DNA of 64,000 nt from Lycocorax pyrrhopterus obiensis. Taxonomy: Eukaryota > Chordata > Aves > Passeriformes > Paradisaeidae. The stretch lies in assembly GCA_014706295.1 (NCBI GenBank), contig JACSVZ010000002.1, forward strand, positions 17,096,494 to 17,160,493, given 5' to 3'. This document shows, piece after piece, positions 1 through 12,191 of this stretch (the stretch's first letter is position 1; the number at the start of each line of letters is the position of its first letter). Under the pieces are notes generated by a model. That model worked only from the letters and a program-made list of their open reading frames with translations. It was not told where the DNA came from and did not search any database. Position numbers and translations under genes: made by a program.

Positions 1-94
1 TAGAAGACATTATCTACTGAATCAGCAGTATTTCCAGACCCATGAGACATGGGTGCAGTTTCAGCCCTGCAACCTCTAAAATGAAACGAACAAA

Positions 95-723
95 ACTTCA
101 TGTTCAGCCCAAGGGGCCAAGAAGGCCCATGGTATCCTCGACTATATCAAAAATAGTGTGGCTGGCAGGACCAAGGAAATGATTGTCTGTCTGTACTCAG
201 CACTAGTGAGGCTGCAGCTCAAGTCCCGGGTCCAGTTCTGGGCCCCTCACCACAAGAAAGACACTGGGGTGCTGGAGCATGTCCAGAGATGGGCAGTGAA
301 GCTGGTAGAGGGTCTAGAGAGTGAGTTATATGAGGAGAACCTGAGGGAACTGGGGGTGTTTAGCCTGGAGAAAGGGAGGCTCAAGGAACCTTATCACTCT
401 CTACAGCTGCCTGAAAGAAGTTATAGTCACTGGGGTCAGTCTCATCTCTCAGGCAACCAGTGACAGGACAAGAGCATATGGCCTCAAGCTGTGCCAGGGG
501 AGGTTCATGTTGGACATCAGGAAGAATTTTTTCACTGAAAGGGTGGTTAAGCATTGGAATGGGATCTTCAGAGAGGTGACAGAATCACCATCCCTGGAAG
601 TGTTCAAGAAACAACTGAATGTGGCACTTAGTGCTTTGGTTTAGTTGACATGTTGGTGTTTGGTCAAAGGTTGGACTTGATGATCCTGGAGATCTTTTCC
701 AACCTTAATGATTTTATGATTCT
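95..723 (+). mobile_element. CR1 LINE, 5'-truncated copy with 3' end of the reverse transcriptase ORF and 3' UTR
   Basis: This is the 3' part of a chicken-repeat-1 type LINE. An open stretch at 158-463 reads through the conserved C-terminal end of the CR1 ORF2 protein, with recognisable pieces such as [21 protein letters not shown] and [15 protein letters not shown] frameshift near 400-460 breaks the frame, and the homology continues in another frame (DIRKNFFTERVVKHWN at about 515-560, SPSLEVFKKQL at about 590-620). The copy ends with the typical CR1 tail, in which a TTGGACTTGATGATCCTGGA-like stretch leads into TTTTCCAACCTTAATGATTTTATGATTCT at 672-723. The copy is 5'-truncated, as most CR1 insertions are, and is not coding. 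The left edge is uncertain; similarity is convincing from about 108. Confidence 0.93.
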
Positions 724-1800
724 CAGGGGGCATGGCAGGCTGCCCTTTCAAACCCTGTCTGCTTTTTTCCAGTGAGTGGAAGAAAGAAGAGTCAAGACCT
801 AAAGAGCCTTTCCTACAATGAAAGGCAGCCCTGCTTTAGAAATCACTGGTGCCATTAGGAATAATTTTTCAGACAGGGACCATCAAGACAGCAAGGGAGT
901 TGATGGCCAGTGAGGGAGAGCAGGGAGCAATGATGTTCCTGGCTCCTTGGTGCCTGCAGCACCGTGCAGGGAGCCCAGCTTGCCCTGGGCCAGCAGAGGG
1001 CAATCCCAGCAAATAGCTCAGGAATCAGTGCTGTTGCTGGGGTTCAATTTCCCTGCAAAAGTGAAAGGTTGAAAAAGTAACAGAGCCACAGCTACCCAGC
1101 TGCTTGTGCCTCCCATGACCCCTGCTGCCTGCACCAGCCTGTGAGTGTGAGGCAGGAGCTGGGAGCATGGAATGTGAGGAAATGGCCCCATTTCTGCCAA
1201 TTTTGGGTCCGCTTGTAACCTCAGGAACCCTGCCCCTTTCAAAGCTTTGACGGGATCAAGCCCTGCTGAAAAGAAGAATTCTGAAAAGCAGCCAAATTCT
1301 GCAGACCTAAGTATATGGAAAGATCCTGGAAGAACCGTGTTACACCTTGTTTATGCCTCTCTTTTTTTGTACACCTCGCTTGTACAACATCAAAAATTTT
1401 CTAGGCCTGCCTGGATGAATATTTGCAAGTAAAAGAAAATCAGAGCAGCTTAATAGTCAGACAGTTTCTGGGTGCTTATTTCCGCTAATAGATGAAGTGA
1501 CTCACTTCTAAGCCTCCAAGTACACTGAGTTTACTTTCCCACGCACTGGCATCAGCAAACATTTTTACCGTAAAGCATATTAGCTAGTCATAAGCTTTTT
1601 TGCCTGTAATTTAATGCAATGTGTGCAAACCCCTGCTCGTCTGCATAGGTATTTGGTTGTTATTCTAGGCAGTTGATTAGCACTGAAAACCACAGATACC
1701 ACAGAAATCATGCAATACCAAGTGTCACTATACCACTTTTCTATATAGAAGGGAACTTAAGGGTATAGCAGTATAAACATACATGAGAGAGCACTGAAAA
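724..1800. other. Non-coding tract, no gene seen
   Basis: The first half (900-1240) is moderately GC-rich and carries the CTCF-like site at 987-1003. The second half is AT-rich. I see no repeat or exon that I can support. Confidence 0.5.
987..1003 (+). promoter_or_regulatory. CTCF-like binding motif
   Basis: The sequence GGGCCAGCAGAGGGCAA agrees with the vertebrate CTCF core consensus CCASYAGRKGGCRS at all positions except the last. It lies 260 bp beyond the 3' end of the CR1 copy. Whether it is bound cannot be judged from sequence. A 14-base degenerate motif can occur by chance, but this is one of only two near-perfect matches I noticed. Confidence 0.4.
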
Positions 1801-1806
1801 ACATAC

Positions 1807-1950
1807 CTATTTGAGGTAACGCTGCAAGAAGGCTTTTGACGTTCCCTCCATCAGCAGCACTGCTCAGCAAACAACCTAGAACAGTTGCACTACAGTAGAC
1901 AAACCTGGCAGAGACAAAGTCACGGATGAATGCTGTAAGGTCTGCAGTCT
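1807..1950 (-). CDS. Possible internal protein-coding exon, unrecognised product
   Basis: Read on the minus strand, this stretch is open and has a protein-like composition (begins TADLTAFIRDFVSARF, ends KSLLAALPQI; an alternating hydrophobic, helix-like pattern). It ends at a strong 5' splice site, with exon end AATAG followed by GTATGT. AG acceptors lie at its upstream edge (minus-strand AG at 1951-1952 or 1949-1950), but the pyrimidine tract before them is mediocre. As drawn it is 144 nt and starts and ends in phase 1, so it could be a cassette exon. I do not recognise the family; the pattern would suit an alpha-helical HEAT or ARM-like protein, but that is a guess. A chance open frame of this size is quite possible. 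Confidence 0.25.
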
Positions 1951-2395
1951 CTTGGCCAGCCAAAGGTGATTAACAGCAGCACAGACTTGTGTACTGTTCC
2001 TTAAAAGCTGCTGCAGGAAAGCAGGCTGGACAGGGCAGAGATAATTCCAGGAAGCGCCATTAAGTGGAGATCTGTAGCATTAGGAGAGGGGTCTCTTCTA
2101 GGGACACCCCGTGTTCCACGTGAGAAGGAAGCAGTTGCCTGGGATGTCTTGTGATTGTCGCACAGGCTGTCATTTATCCCACTCTACCAATGGGTTCAGG
2201 AGGGAATATTCAATGGCCTTTGAGGTACATCTTCTGATATTTTATCTCTGACTTTTAGTGACAAGATAAGATCCACAAAAGCCCTCAACAAAGGAATACA
2301 ATTGCTGAACGCACCTCTTCACCCCATCTTTGGAGAAAACCTACTAAAATGCAAGTAATGGGATTCAAGTAATGATTTACCCCTACCCTCCTACA

Positions 2396-2517
2396 AATAT
2401 ATATGTATATTATGTATGTATATCTATATATACACATATATACATATATATACATGCATACATATACATACATACATATATATATCTCTCTATATATAAT
2501 ATATAATATGTATGTAT
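2396..2517. repeat. TA/CA/GTA-rich compound microsatellite
   Basis: About 120 bp of interrupted TATA, TACA and TATG units, with a short CTCTCT interruption near 2487. Open frames on both strands here (runs of I, Y, C and M) are products of the repeat. Confidence 0.9.
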
Positions 2518-5500
2518 TCCATACCATTTCCCTAAGCATCCTGGTGCACTATGTCTTATCTATGCTCATCAATGCACAGTCAATTCAAATGTTAATGGGA
2601 TTCAAGAATTGTTTAAAACTGAGTTCATGATTAGGTACTTTGCTGGCTCATTCAGCAATACCCCTTCATTTCATAGTCAGCCTAATGCAAGTTAGAAAAT
2701 CATACCGAATCATCAAGCTCATCTCATAAACCCTATAGAGAAGGAAATAATCACTGGAGAACCAATTTGATATCAGCGACTATTGAATTAATTAGTAGAA
2801 CAAGAAAGATGAGTATAAAATTTCTACTGGAAATAATTTCTACAGAAATCAATAATACCACTAATACATTGATCATAAAAGGAAGCTTGGTTTTATAAAC
2901 TCTTGCACTCTATGTTTTATTTGAAAACTTCTTCAAAACATTTTTTCAACCAATTAAAAAAATATTTTTGCTTCATGTCACAGTGTGTCACTAGGAAACA
3001 CAAAGGAAAGTCTAATGCTGTCAATGATACAGTGAAATGACTGCATCATTTTAAAATATGAATATAATACAAGCATGCCCTTTCAAACCATTTTGGTTAG
3101 GCACCGTGTATGCCATTTTGCTGAGTGCAGTGACTTTTGCTGAGGACTTTGGACTCAGCAAGAAAATATTTTGGCCACATATACAGTCATGGAAATATGT
3201 ACTAATGTTTTGGTAGTTTCTATCATTCTCTCCTGAAAGAACAAGGAAAATACTGTCATTTTCTCATTCGAAGGAAAGGGATGGAAAAAACAGAACAGAC
3301 CAGAAACAGACAGATTATTGAAAGTGTCATGATAAGAAGGTTCACAGAGAACTGCAGAGATAGATTATTTCTACTGTCGCATTTAAAAATCAGATATTAG
3401 AATTACAATTGTGTAAATAAATCGATATTGTTCTGATACCACTGCAAAAGTGAAGACATGAATAAAACCCCCACCATTTTGAATCTATCTGCTGGGGTTT
3501 TTTTCAGGCTAATGTTTGGGGTTTTTTTAAAAAAAAAGTACAAATGTACTGGGGTGCATCCAGCCACTATCTATTCACAGAATTGAAGGTTGGCACCTGC
3601 CTGCCCCCTTCTCATGTGGAATTGCCCTTTCTCCAGGGCCAGTATACTCATAATGCTCTTTTTTTCTGCTGTGTTCCCAGCTCCTTCATATTAATCACAG
3701 TGGAGCATGTGACAGTGGTTCTTGTCATGCCAGGCCAGAAGAAAGTCCTTGCCATCAAGTCATGTATGTCTTGTGCAACGCAGAGGTCTGGTGGATGTGC
3801 TGACCCTTGGAGATGTGCTATGTCTGAGGCTGTGCCAGTGGAGGTCAGCTGCTTTAATACAGCTGGACATCTGAGGCTGAGGGGTTGGCCCTGAAGTGCT
3901 TCGTGTTATTGTACAAAATACGCTTTAGAAGAAAAAGAGATTGCATCTGCATTTATGCCTGCCTTTGGTTTCCCGGTTTGCCACTCTCTATGTCCTGGAC
4001 AGACAGGCCCCACAGCAAATAGGACCTGCAGCAATAGCCCACACTGATGACAAAGTGTGTAAGATGTGGCAGATCAAAGAACAAAGTTAATGTCTGGACT
4101 GTGGTAGTAGTCTGCTGCTGAGAATGTCTGCTCATGGCATGTGCAATTCAAAGATATCCTGGCTTCTGGGAGTTTTCTCTTTACACTCTTGAGTGTCCTC
4201 TCCTTCCACAAACTTTGGTCATTACCCTCTGTTTTGTCCTCTTCCTCTGATCTGCCAAATTGCCTTCAAACAAAGAAACATTAACAAAAGTTCCTCCAAG
4301 GGATTCAGCTCAGGGGAATTCAGTCCCTTAAGTCTAGGGCAGAACATGTCAGTCCCAGCATTTCCATCCTCCTCTCTGGTCATCCTGTGGTCCATTTTAA
4401 AGCTTTTCCCCTCTTCATGTAATGTCTACTGGGGTTCTTACTGGTGCTGAGAGGGTGATCATTAAACTTTAATTTCCAAGTATGACGTGCTCTGGTAGGT
4501 GTACATCTCCTCCAAATCCCAGCAAATCAGAACCTCCACCCCAGTTCAGCTGGAGACACATCCAATGGGGAGTGTGAACACTTCCTCGACATGGGCTACC
4601 TCTGCTTTCAGGGCAGCTACCAGATGGGCAACAGACTCATGACACAGTTCAGGTGATCTGTACTGTACCACGGAGATACCCAGAGTCAGGAAGGGAAGGT
4701 CCAAACCTGATGAGGATGACTGCTCAGAAAGAAGAATGCAAGCAACACGGGAATGGTGAGTTTGGCCCATTGTAGGGAGGAAGGAGGGGTGAAAAAGGTA
4801 AGTGAAATGGCATGAGTGAAAACACTGACTTTCCCATGGAGTATGGAAATGTGACGGCTGATCCAGATAAAAGTTAGAAATATTAATTAAAAAAATAATC
4901 TGTGAGGCAACTTTGTGCAGAGTAAGTGGTTTCAATGCTTCGAATCAGGTGATGATGTCACTTTTGTTGTAAACATCTTTTTTCATTGGAAGGAAACACT
5001 GGGCATTTCATACTGCCACTAAGCCTGAGAACAGTTATTGCAGTACACTGGAACAAGCACGGAAACATTTAGGCAGAAACCTCTCTTAGTTTTATACAGT
5101 CAAATACTTAAAGTCTCTACTAGAAGCTGGTTGACTCCCTGGTTTTCACACAGGGCTTACCCACAGGCAGTGAATCACGCTCAGTGTTTTGCAGTTGCAT
5201 TCTACCTTTGAACTTGGTAATTCTCTCATCTCTTAATCTCCTTTTCTGTAGGAACTGGCAGGCTGCCTGGCTTTAAGCAGAAGCTCTGGCAATGATTTTG
5301 CATTTTTTTGTGTGTGTGGCTTTTCTTTTTTGTTTTTTTTTTTATAATTTTTAGGGCACTGCTCAATCTTGAGTTTTGGGTCTCCCTACTAATATTCAGC
5401 TGCAATGACAGATACAGGGAAGTATACAAGTTACAGTCAGTCCAGTCTGTCTCACAGACAGATGCAGTTATTTCCCAGATTCCTATGAATCACATGATTT

Positions 5501-5630
5501 CTTTGATAGGCATTTGGGAAAAACAACAGTGACAGCTGTGTATCACAGCTATCTATTGCGGCATGATGAACAGGTATTTCCAAGGATCACAGCTGATCCC
5601 TGGGACACTGCATACAAGATTCAAGGTATC
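2518..5630. other. AT-rich non-coding tract
   Basis: No gene, RNA or clear repeat is seen. There are homopolymer T and A stretches near 3496-3540 and 5310-5345. A minus-strand open frame of 129 codons at 4546-4935 has no recognisable domain and no convincing splice sites. A pyrimidine-rich AG acceptor-like site sits at about 5250, with no partner. Confidence 0.5.
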
Positions 5631-5676
5631 TGTGCTCTGATTAGATGTTGTGCTCTGATTAGATGATGTGCTCTGC
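5631..5676. repeat. 18-bp tandem repeat, about 2.6 copies
   Basis: The unit TGTGCTCTGATTAGATGW occurs at 5631-5648 and 5649-5666 with one difference, followed by a partial third copy. This is a small local duplication with no sign of function. Confidence 0.85.
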
Positions 5677-6529
5677 TTCCTCCTGCACAGAGGTGGCAGA
5701 CAGAGGTCAGATATGCCCAACTCACATTTGGGCTTTCAGGTTCTCACTCCATGTTATAACATAAGTTTTTGGTGGCAGGTTTTTAAATGTATGTTTTGAG
5801 ACAAAAGAGGAAATCTAGAACATCTGTAAATTAAATCAGATTTGAGGTCTTCCTTCCTGAAGCCACAGGTTTTTGAACACTAAACCCATGGGTTTTGTTA
5901 AAGAAGTTCATTATTTTTTTTTCCTTAAATGTCTGGGCTCATAATGCTTTCCCCAGGCTATTAAAAAAGAGGAAGAAATCTTTTATCACTCTTCCAGTGA
6001 AGGACTTTGGCACATTGCTTCTGGATAAAATCTGTCTGCTTCCTGAAATACATCCTGACTCTGATGTGGTTCCTGATTCCATCCATCCAGTAAGGTACCT
6101 GATCCTCTTCCAAGTGGTGCAGAGGATTTTCAAGGGTATGAAGAACATCTACATCACTCCTGCAGCATCACATGAAGTACATTCATAACAGGAATACTGT
6201 GGATGAAAATAGCATTGACTGTATGATGACACCAGTGCTTTTGACCTTGGGATTTACTTTCCTAGTCTTTAATGTTCCCGCTCCTTTAAAGTGATAAAAC
6301 TGTACAAAATCTTTCACTATTTTTTTCCCTCTTTTTTGACAGAATCAGCCACCATCAATGGTGGACATAAAAGACATCTTAGGCTCACAGGACCTGGAAC
6401 ATCAGCCTCATAGGAAGTTTTTTTACTCCTAACTCTTCATTACATGAATTATTAATCAACAGCTTGAGGCTTGGGGGTGTACAGTGGAGAGATACAGAAG
6501 TTTCTTAGTAAGAGTTAGGTTGAATCCTT
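5677..6529. other. Non-coding tract, nothing identified
   Basis: AT-rich sequence. A 97-codon open frame at 5895-6188 has no recognisable domain and is read as chance. Confidence 0.4.
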
Positions 6530-6715
6530 GTCCACTGGCAAACCTGGAAATTTCACTGTTATTGATGAAGATGCTGAACAAAACTAGTCCTAGAACTGGT
6601 CCAACTTCTCCTCATCTTGAAAAGGGACTGTTAAGCACTAGCACTTGCTTCTTGCTCCTTGCTCCTTATTCAGCTTTCAATCTGTAAGAGGGCCTTCACT
6701 CCAATCCTTTCTTTA
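6530..6715 (-). mobile_element. Old, decayed CR1/L3-type LINE fragment
   Basis: Read as given, the stretch around GATGCTGAACAAAACTAGTC (6569-6600), with TTTCAATCTGTAAGAGGGCC at 6673-6692, resembles the reverse complement of the RT region of ancient amniote CR1/L3 elements. In those, an AT-rich start, a ...TTGAAC..ACTGGTCC block and a ...CCAATCCATGAGAGG block follow each other in the same order and spacing. Divergence is high and edges are approximate. The assignment rests on remembered consensus sequence. Confidence 0.5.
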
Positions 6716-7800
6716 ATATTTTTGGGGAACAAAGCCAGGCAATACAAACTGTCCAGGTGCTGGGACTGACAGGTGGAAGCCTGTGCCCTGGTGTGGCTGG
6801 TTCTCTGAAGAAGTTTGTGTTACATGGTGATGCACATCTTGCGAGGGAACCCCAGCACAGCAGGTACAGAAAAAGCTGTTGTTATTGTGAAGATGTGAAA
6901 GAGGGCAAGTGACACAACAGAGGAGACCATCGCTGAGAAGAAGAAAACTTTAGCTGCCATCCAGAAAAAGGAAGGAAATGGGCAAAGAAAAGTGTGGGGT
7001 TGGAAGATGCAGCATGTAAAGTTAGAAAAGCAGCTACCATCAGTTACCAGAGACTGATGTACAGGTACCAGTCAGCCATGAGGTTTGAGAGATGTCCAGT
7101 CAGCCTCCCTGGCACTGTCTGAGGAAATCATAAGGACCAGTAGACCAGCAGGACCTGTGCACTCTGTAATAAACAAAAATAATTATTAAGAACATTTTTC
7201 CTTTGAAATTTTCAAAACTTTAATGCTGTGTCAGCTGCAATGAGACATCACTTTCAGGTTGAGATATATCCTACCAACAAAGCAAACAATCCTCCAAAAT
7301 CCCTAACTCCAAATAATAGATCTTAGATTTTTTTTGGCTATGCTAATTACAGCCAAGACAAAGCAGGTCATCAGTGAGAGACAGCCTGAATACCCCTTCT
7401 CTGAAAAGGGTAAGCAGAGATCCAGCCAAACAGAGTGATTTTTGTGAAAGAAGCAGATGTAGAAGGATGCTGACATTGATAAGTCTTTATCACAGACATC
7501 TGCATAGAATCATAAAATATGAAAAATGGTGAAAAGAGAAGTCAAAGACAAAAGTCTATGAGATTCATTAATCAATGATAAGGAATGGAAGGATACAAGA
7601 CAAATGAAAAAGCACAGAATAATGACTTTGACACTTCATCACATAAAACTGGAATATTATTTCATAGTTAGCAAAAAGAAGAGAAAAAAAACCAAAGAAA
7701 AGGTTCATATTAGCAGAGTTTACTCCCTCTGTCATAAACTGTGAGGAGTGAAAGAACTGTTCCTACAACAGAAAATGGGGCTGTTACTGGTGACCAGGCT
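6716..7800. other. Non-coding tract, nothing identified
   Basis: A-rich in its second half (7400-7700). No exon, RNA gene or repeat could be supported. Confidence 0.4.
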
Positions 7801-7948
7801 GTGAATGCTCCATCCCTGCAAGTGTTCAAGGCCAGGTTGGATGAGGCTTTCACAACCTGGTCTAGTGGAAAGTGCCTCTGATCATTACAGGGGGTTTGAG
7901 TTAGATAATCTATGAGGTCCTTTCCAACACAAGCCATTCCATGATTCT
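7801..7948 (+). mobile_element. CR1 LINE 3' end, short truncated copy
   Basis: The stretch begins in the last codons of the CR1 ORF2 (CCATCCCTGCAAGTGTTCAA, then a GGTTGGATGAGGCTTT block) and runs through the 3' UTR signature GGGGGTTTGAGTTAGATAAT, TGAGGTCCTTTCCAACACAA and CCATTCCATGATTCTTA. The tail ends at the ATTCT-type terminal repeat. It differs from the copy at 95-723 in the tail (GAGGTCC rather than GAGATCTT), so it is probably a different CR1 subfamily. Non-coding. Confidence 0.9.
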
Positions 7949-8665
7949 TATCAAGTTGACATTGTCCAATTTTAATTTCTCACTAGTAGGTTGTATTGCC
8001 TGTCTGTAATATGATATTTTGACTGAATACTTCTGTTTCCTGAAAAAAATGAACCTGTGCTCATCCCCTCCAGATGCTTACTGGCAGGAGTCAAATCATA
8101 GTCAGTGGTATATAAAAGTTAACAAAAACATTTCAAAAATATTACTGTTCCACATTGTTGTATCTGATAACTTAGTTGACAGTGTTCAATTCCTGGAGAT
8201 AAAATAGCTTTTCTCTCTCATTTCTTCTTTTTCTGTTACAAAAGTTCTCTCTTGGCCTCCTATACAGACTTTTCTTACAGAAAAAAAAGAAAAAACAGAC
8301 CAAAATAGTTTATTAGTGCATCATCTTGTCAATAGATAGTGAAAATTGCCTTTTGTCAACATGTTTCTGGGTGACATTTCTCTCAGTCTGTAACCGTGCA
8401 CCAGCAAAACCTTCCTACCTAGGATGCATATTATGAGTACACTTTCTATGCAGAGAGTGTAAAGACAGGGACATCTAAAGTGAAGTAAACTAGGTTTCTA
8501 ATCTTCTAATACTACTCTTTTTGCTTTTCCTGGAAACATCTCCCCAACTTGTTGCATCCATTAGAGTCACAAGCAAATTAATAACAAACATCTTTGCTGA
8601 CCGATTACCTTCTCTGACTCTTTAGAAACATCGACCACAGAAATCATATGAGAGATACGATATAT

Positions 8666-8780
8666 GATATGGTATGGTATGGTATGGTATGGTATGGTAT
8701 GGTATGGTATGGTATGGTATGGTATGATATGATATGATATGATATGATATGATATGATATGATATGATATGATATGATAT
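8666..8780. repeat. Two-block pentanucleotide microsatellite, (GGTAT)11 then (GATAT)11
   Basis: By hand count, one GATAT (8666-8670) is followed by eleven uninterrupted GGTAT units (8671-8725) and then eleven uninterrupted GATAT units (8726-8780). The two blocks differ by one transition per unit. Open frames across it on the minus strand, encoding repeated ISYHI/YHTIP, are repeat products and not genes. Confidence 0.97.
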
Positions 8781-11700
8781 ATTGGGGGACCCTGTACCAG
8801 CCTTCTCTGCTTGCCCTGTCTTGCACGGGGCACAGGTGTGTCCCTGACATGCCTCTCAAATACACTTGCCCTGCCATCACACCCTCCCACTGGTACCTAA
8901 GTGCTGAAACACACCTGCCTTCACAGCCAGCATCACCCTTCTAACTTCCCTCTTCCTCCCCGATCTCCCTCTGCCCTGCACCACAGCTAACCCTGGCCCC
9001 AGCCCCTTCCCACCTTGGTCCCTTGCTACAGAAATTCCTCTTGAGACTACAGGCTCTGGAACCAAAGAGAAATTTCATCAGTTAATAATAGTACAAACGC
9101 AAGTAAGTGGATTAAAGTAATATCTTATTCCTATTAATGTTGTCATATATATATTTGAAAAATACCTAGACCAGTCAGAAAAGAAAACCTGCCAGTGATA
9201 TGCCCTTTGCTGGCAAGGCTATTCCTCTGCATTTCCTCAGGGATTGAAGGCAATTCCATTGGGGGGAGCGGTTCAGACAAATCCTAAGGTCTAAATACTA
9301 AACAGATTTCTTTAGAAGACAGTCTCAGAATGAGTCTCAGAATACATAAGGAAGACCTTTGGAAAAGTGTATGAGAAACAAAATGTCTGTATTTGAATTA
9401 CAGGTTAAGAATGCAGTTTATTATTCAGTGTAATTAAATTGCTTTGTTACTAGGGGACACCCAGTCATACAAATGCTCCAAAGCAGCTCTTTAGAGGGGG
9501 AAGGAGTAAATATGATCATGCAGCTGAACTCTTCCATTTACTGCTGGATGCCCAGAAACTAGAAAAGGGAACCGCAAACCCTACTTGACACACAAGCCCC
9601 TTCTGGTAAAGGAAAGCCCTTGTTTATGTAAATACCCCTTTTAAGTAATTTGGAAGCAGCTGCTAACCACAAGTGTTTTAATTGCCTCTGCACTATTTCA
9701 ATTACTAATTTTTGAATTGTTCCCATCTCTCTATGGACATGTTGCAAATTATTATAATTTGTTATGATGGACAGCATTAGAATGGCATCTATTAGCACTT
9801 CTATAGATGAAAGACCCTCATAATGTCTATTAGCAACCCTTGCAGGTGATGACAGTGATGGAGGGGACGTACACCATCCTACATCTACTGCGAGCAGTAA
9901 TTCAGCCACTGAGTTCTGAATAATTACTCCTTTTTTTTCATTTGTCTTTTTCCCCTTTTATTTGTCTCTCTTCCAGACATAAATATTGAAATTTGTAAGT
10001 AAACTCAGTCATCCAAATAGATTCCAATAGAAAGATTCTGCAGTATTTTACTACATTCAAAATTATTTAAAAATCTAGCATTTTACCAACAATGAGCTCC
10101 TCATATGCTGATTTTTGATTTGTTTCAAATATTGAGAGAGAGCAAATGAGGATTTTAAAATCCAGGAGCAGGAGGCCTATTACACAGTGGGTGGCAACAC
10201 AGAGTGGCATAGGAGAGAGACAGCTTCTCTACAACCTTAGTGACCCCTGCAAGCTGTAAAAATCAATAAGAGAATCAAACCAATTAAGGGGTACTGAGAA
10301 GTTTACAGAGGCTGAAAATGGAACTGAGGGATACAGCCATTGATTAATTGTCATAGCGTGTTCCCAAATAATAGATTTATAATTCCATTGTTTGCCACTG
10401 GATTCTTTTTCTTCTTTAAAGTAATCAAATACGAGGCCCTCTTCTGATGCAGGCGCATTAGGTAATTATCCTTGTGAAAGGTGCTTTTGTCCTCCTTGCT
10501 CTTTAAAATACTTGAAGATTCACTTAGACAAAAAATGAATGACTGAAAATGGCATATGGCTCAGTAGGTGAGAGCATCATTCTCACTCCATCATTCTGTG
10601 TGGGTGGAGGAAATGTAAATGCTTTTTAAGAAAACAAAATTGCAAGAAATGGGTTTCCTGCTATCACTCCTTTGCTAGAGATAAATACTTCAGAGAGCAT
10701 TCTCCTGAGAGTTGTTATGATCTTGGATCCATGCAGAGGATTTCACCAAACCTTGCTCACGTCCATGACATGTCTGTTCTCCTAATGACTCTGCAAGTGT
10801 CACACCTCTTCCCTCAGCTGCTCTGTGCTCCTGCTCCTTCACAAGACTCCTTTGTTCTTCTGTGTGTCCAAACAAGACGGTTTCACTCTGAACCAAAGGG
10901 AACATCCTGCAGCAAAGCAGGTGCGAGGCTTTTGGTACTCTCTAGTTACAATGTACAGGACCAATGACTTACTGCACGTGTACTGGTCCAGGGTACTGGC
11001 TGTCTGATGTTCAGTTCAATAGCACTGGTACAGGGCTTCCCCTTCCTTCTCTGTTTGGCTTCACACTGCAGAAATCTGAATTCTTCAATTTTGATGTTAA
11101 ATAGATACACACTTGAATGAAGAGGCCCTTCCCTTGGTGTCACAGCTGTGCTAGGCAGGAGTGATAGATGCTTGCAATCAAGATATCGCAGCCAGCACAC
11201 AAGGCAGCTGCCTCAGTTTGCTTTGAAATACCACCAGATTCTGGGGAAATGTTCCAGAATTATCTCATGTTTCAACCTCTCTGGCATCCCTCCTGGCTGC
11301 CCTTTCTCATTTCCTGGACAATGGAATGATCCAGCCCAGTGCAGGTACTTTCCTTAGATGGGAATTTCTTATGTATAGCCCTCCTTGGATCTCCGAACTT
11401 GAAACTGCTATGAGATACAGCTGGGTAATTCAGGATCACTTTGGGAACTGAATGGCTACATCATTTGCAAAAATCCCTTCCTCCACTTTGTATTTCATTA
11501 GAAATGTCTAGTTCTGCCAAAGAGGTAAGACACAATTTTGTGATCCATGTCTCACTGCCCTCTTTACTCTGGTATATGATCAGGGAACTCTGTACCTACA
11601 CCAAAACGCAATTTCTACTCTGTACTTTTTCTGAACTCTGTTCCTTCTGTTGCCCTGCCTGTGTCCTTTTTCTTCCCAAACAAGATCTATTTGTGGAATG

Positions 11701-12190
11701 CAATTTCTCTGTCTTGCTAACACAAGCACAGTGAGTGTCTAGAATAAAATACAACATAGCAGACAATCACAGTACAGGCAAATTTAATTATTTAATCCTC
11801 CTCTAAGGGAGAGGGTCTATGAAGGCATTGGAGAAGCAACAGAACTAGGATAAAGGTAAGGCTGGGTTGGGAATGGGGAAAGAGGAACAGCGAAAGGTCC
11901 TTGACACAACTTCACTGCTGCTCTGTGAAAGAGGGCAGTAAGTGCTTCTGGGGAAATGTATCACAGCTGTTTTGAAAGTAACTGCTTCTCTGCCAGTCTT
12001 CACATCTTCCTTCCTCAATGCCAGCAGCTGCCATGCAGGGCTGCAGGGCTTGGCACAGGCAGAGCAGGCAGCAGGGCCGTGGCTGGGTGACAGCCTCACA
12101 GCAACGCAGGCAGTTGCTTACCTTGTCTTTGTGGGTCCTGAAAGTTGCTCCTAAGGACACAGAGAGTTCACAAAATTTGTTACTGGAACA
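8781..12190. other. AT-rich non-coding tract
   Basis: 8790-9020 is C-rich without clear repeats. 9580-10500 contains TAATTA/ATTAAT-rich, stop-rich sequence of the kind often seen in conserved non-coding elements, but conservation cannot be judged here. 10690-12150 holds several overlapping short open frames on both strands and none is convincing. No tRNA, rRNA or repeat is recognised. Confidence 0.45.
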
Positions 12191-12191
12191 C

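Noticed and set aside
158..463. 101-codon open frame as a host gene
   Set aside because: Its translation is the C-terminal part of the CR1 ORF2 protein and the frame is broken; it is part of a dead LINE.
4546..4935. 129-codon minus-strand frame
   Set aside because: The C-terminal half looks protein-like, but no domain, splice site or neighbour supports it.
8567..8890. Minus-strand proteins with repeated ISYHI and YHTIP
   Set aside because: Translation of the GGTAT/GATAT microsatellite; the period of five keeps several frames open.
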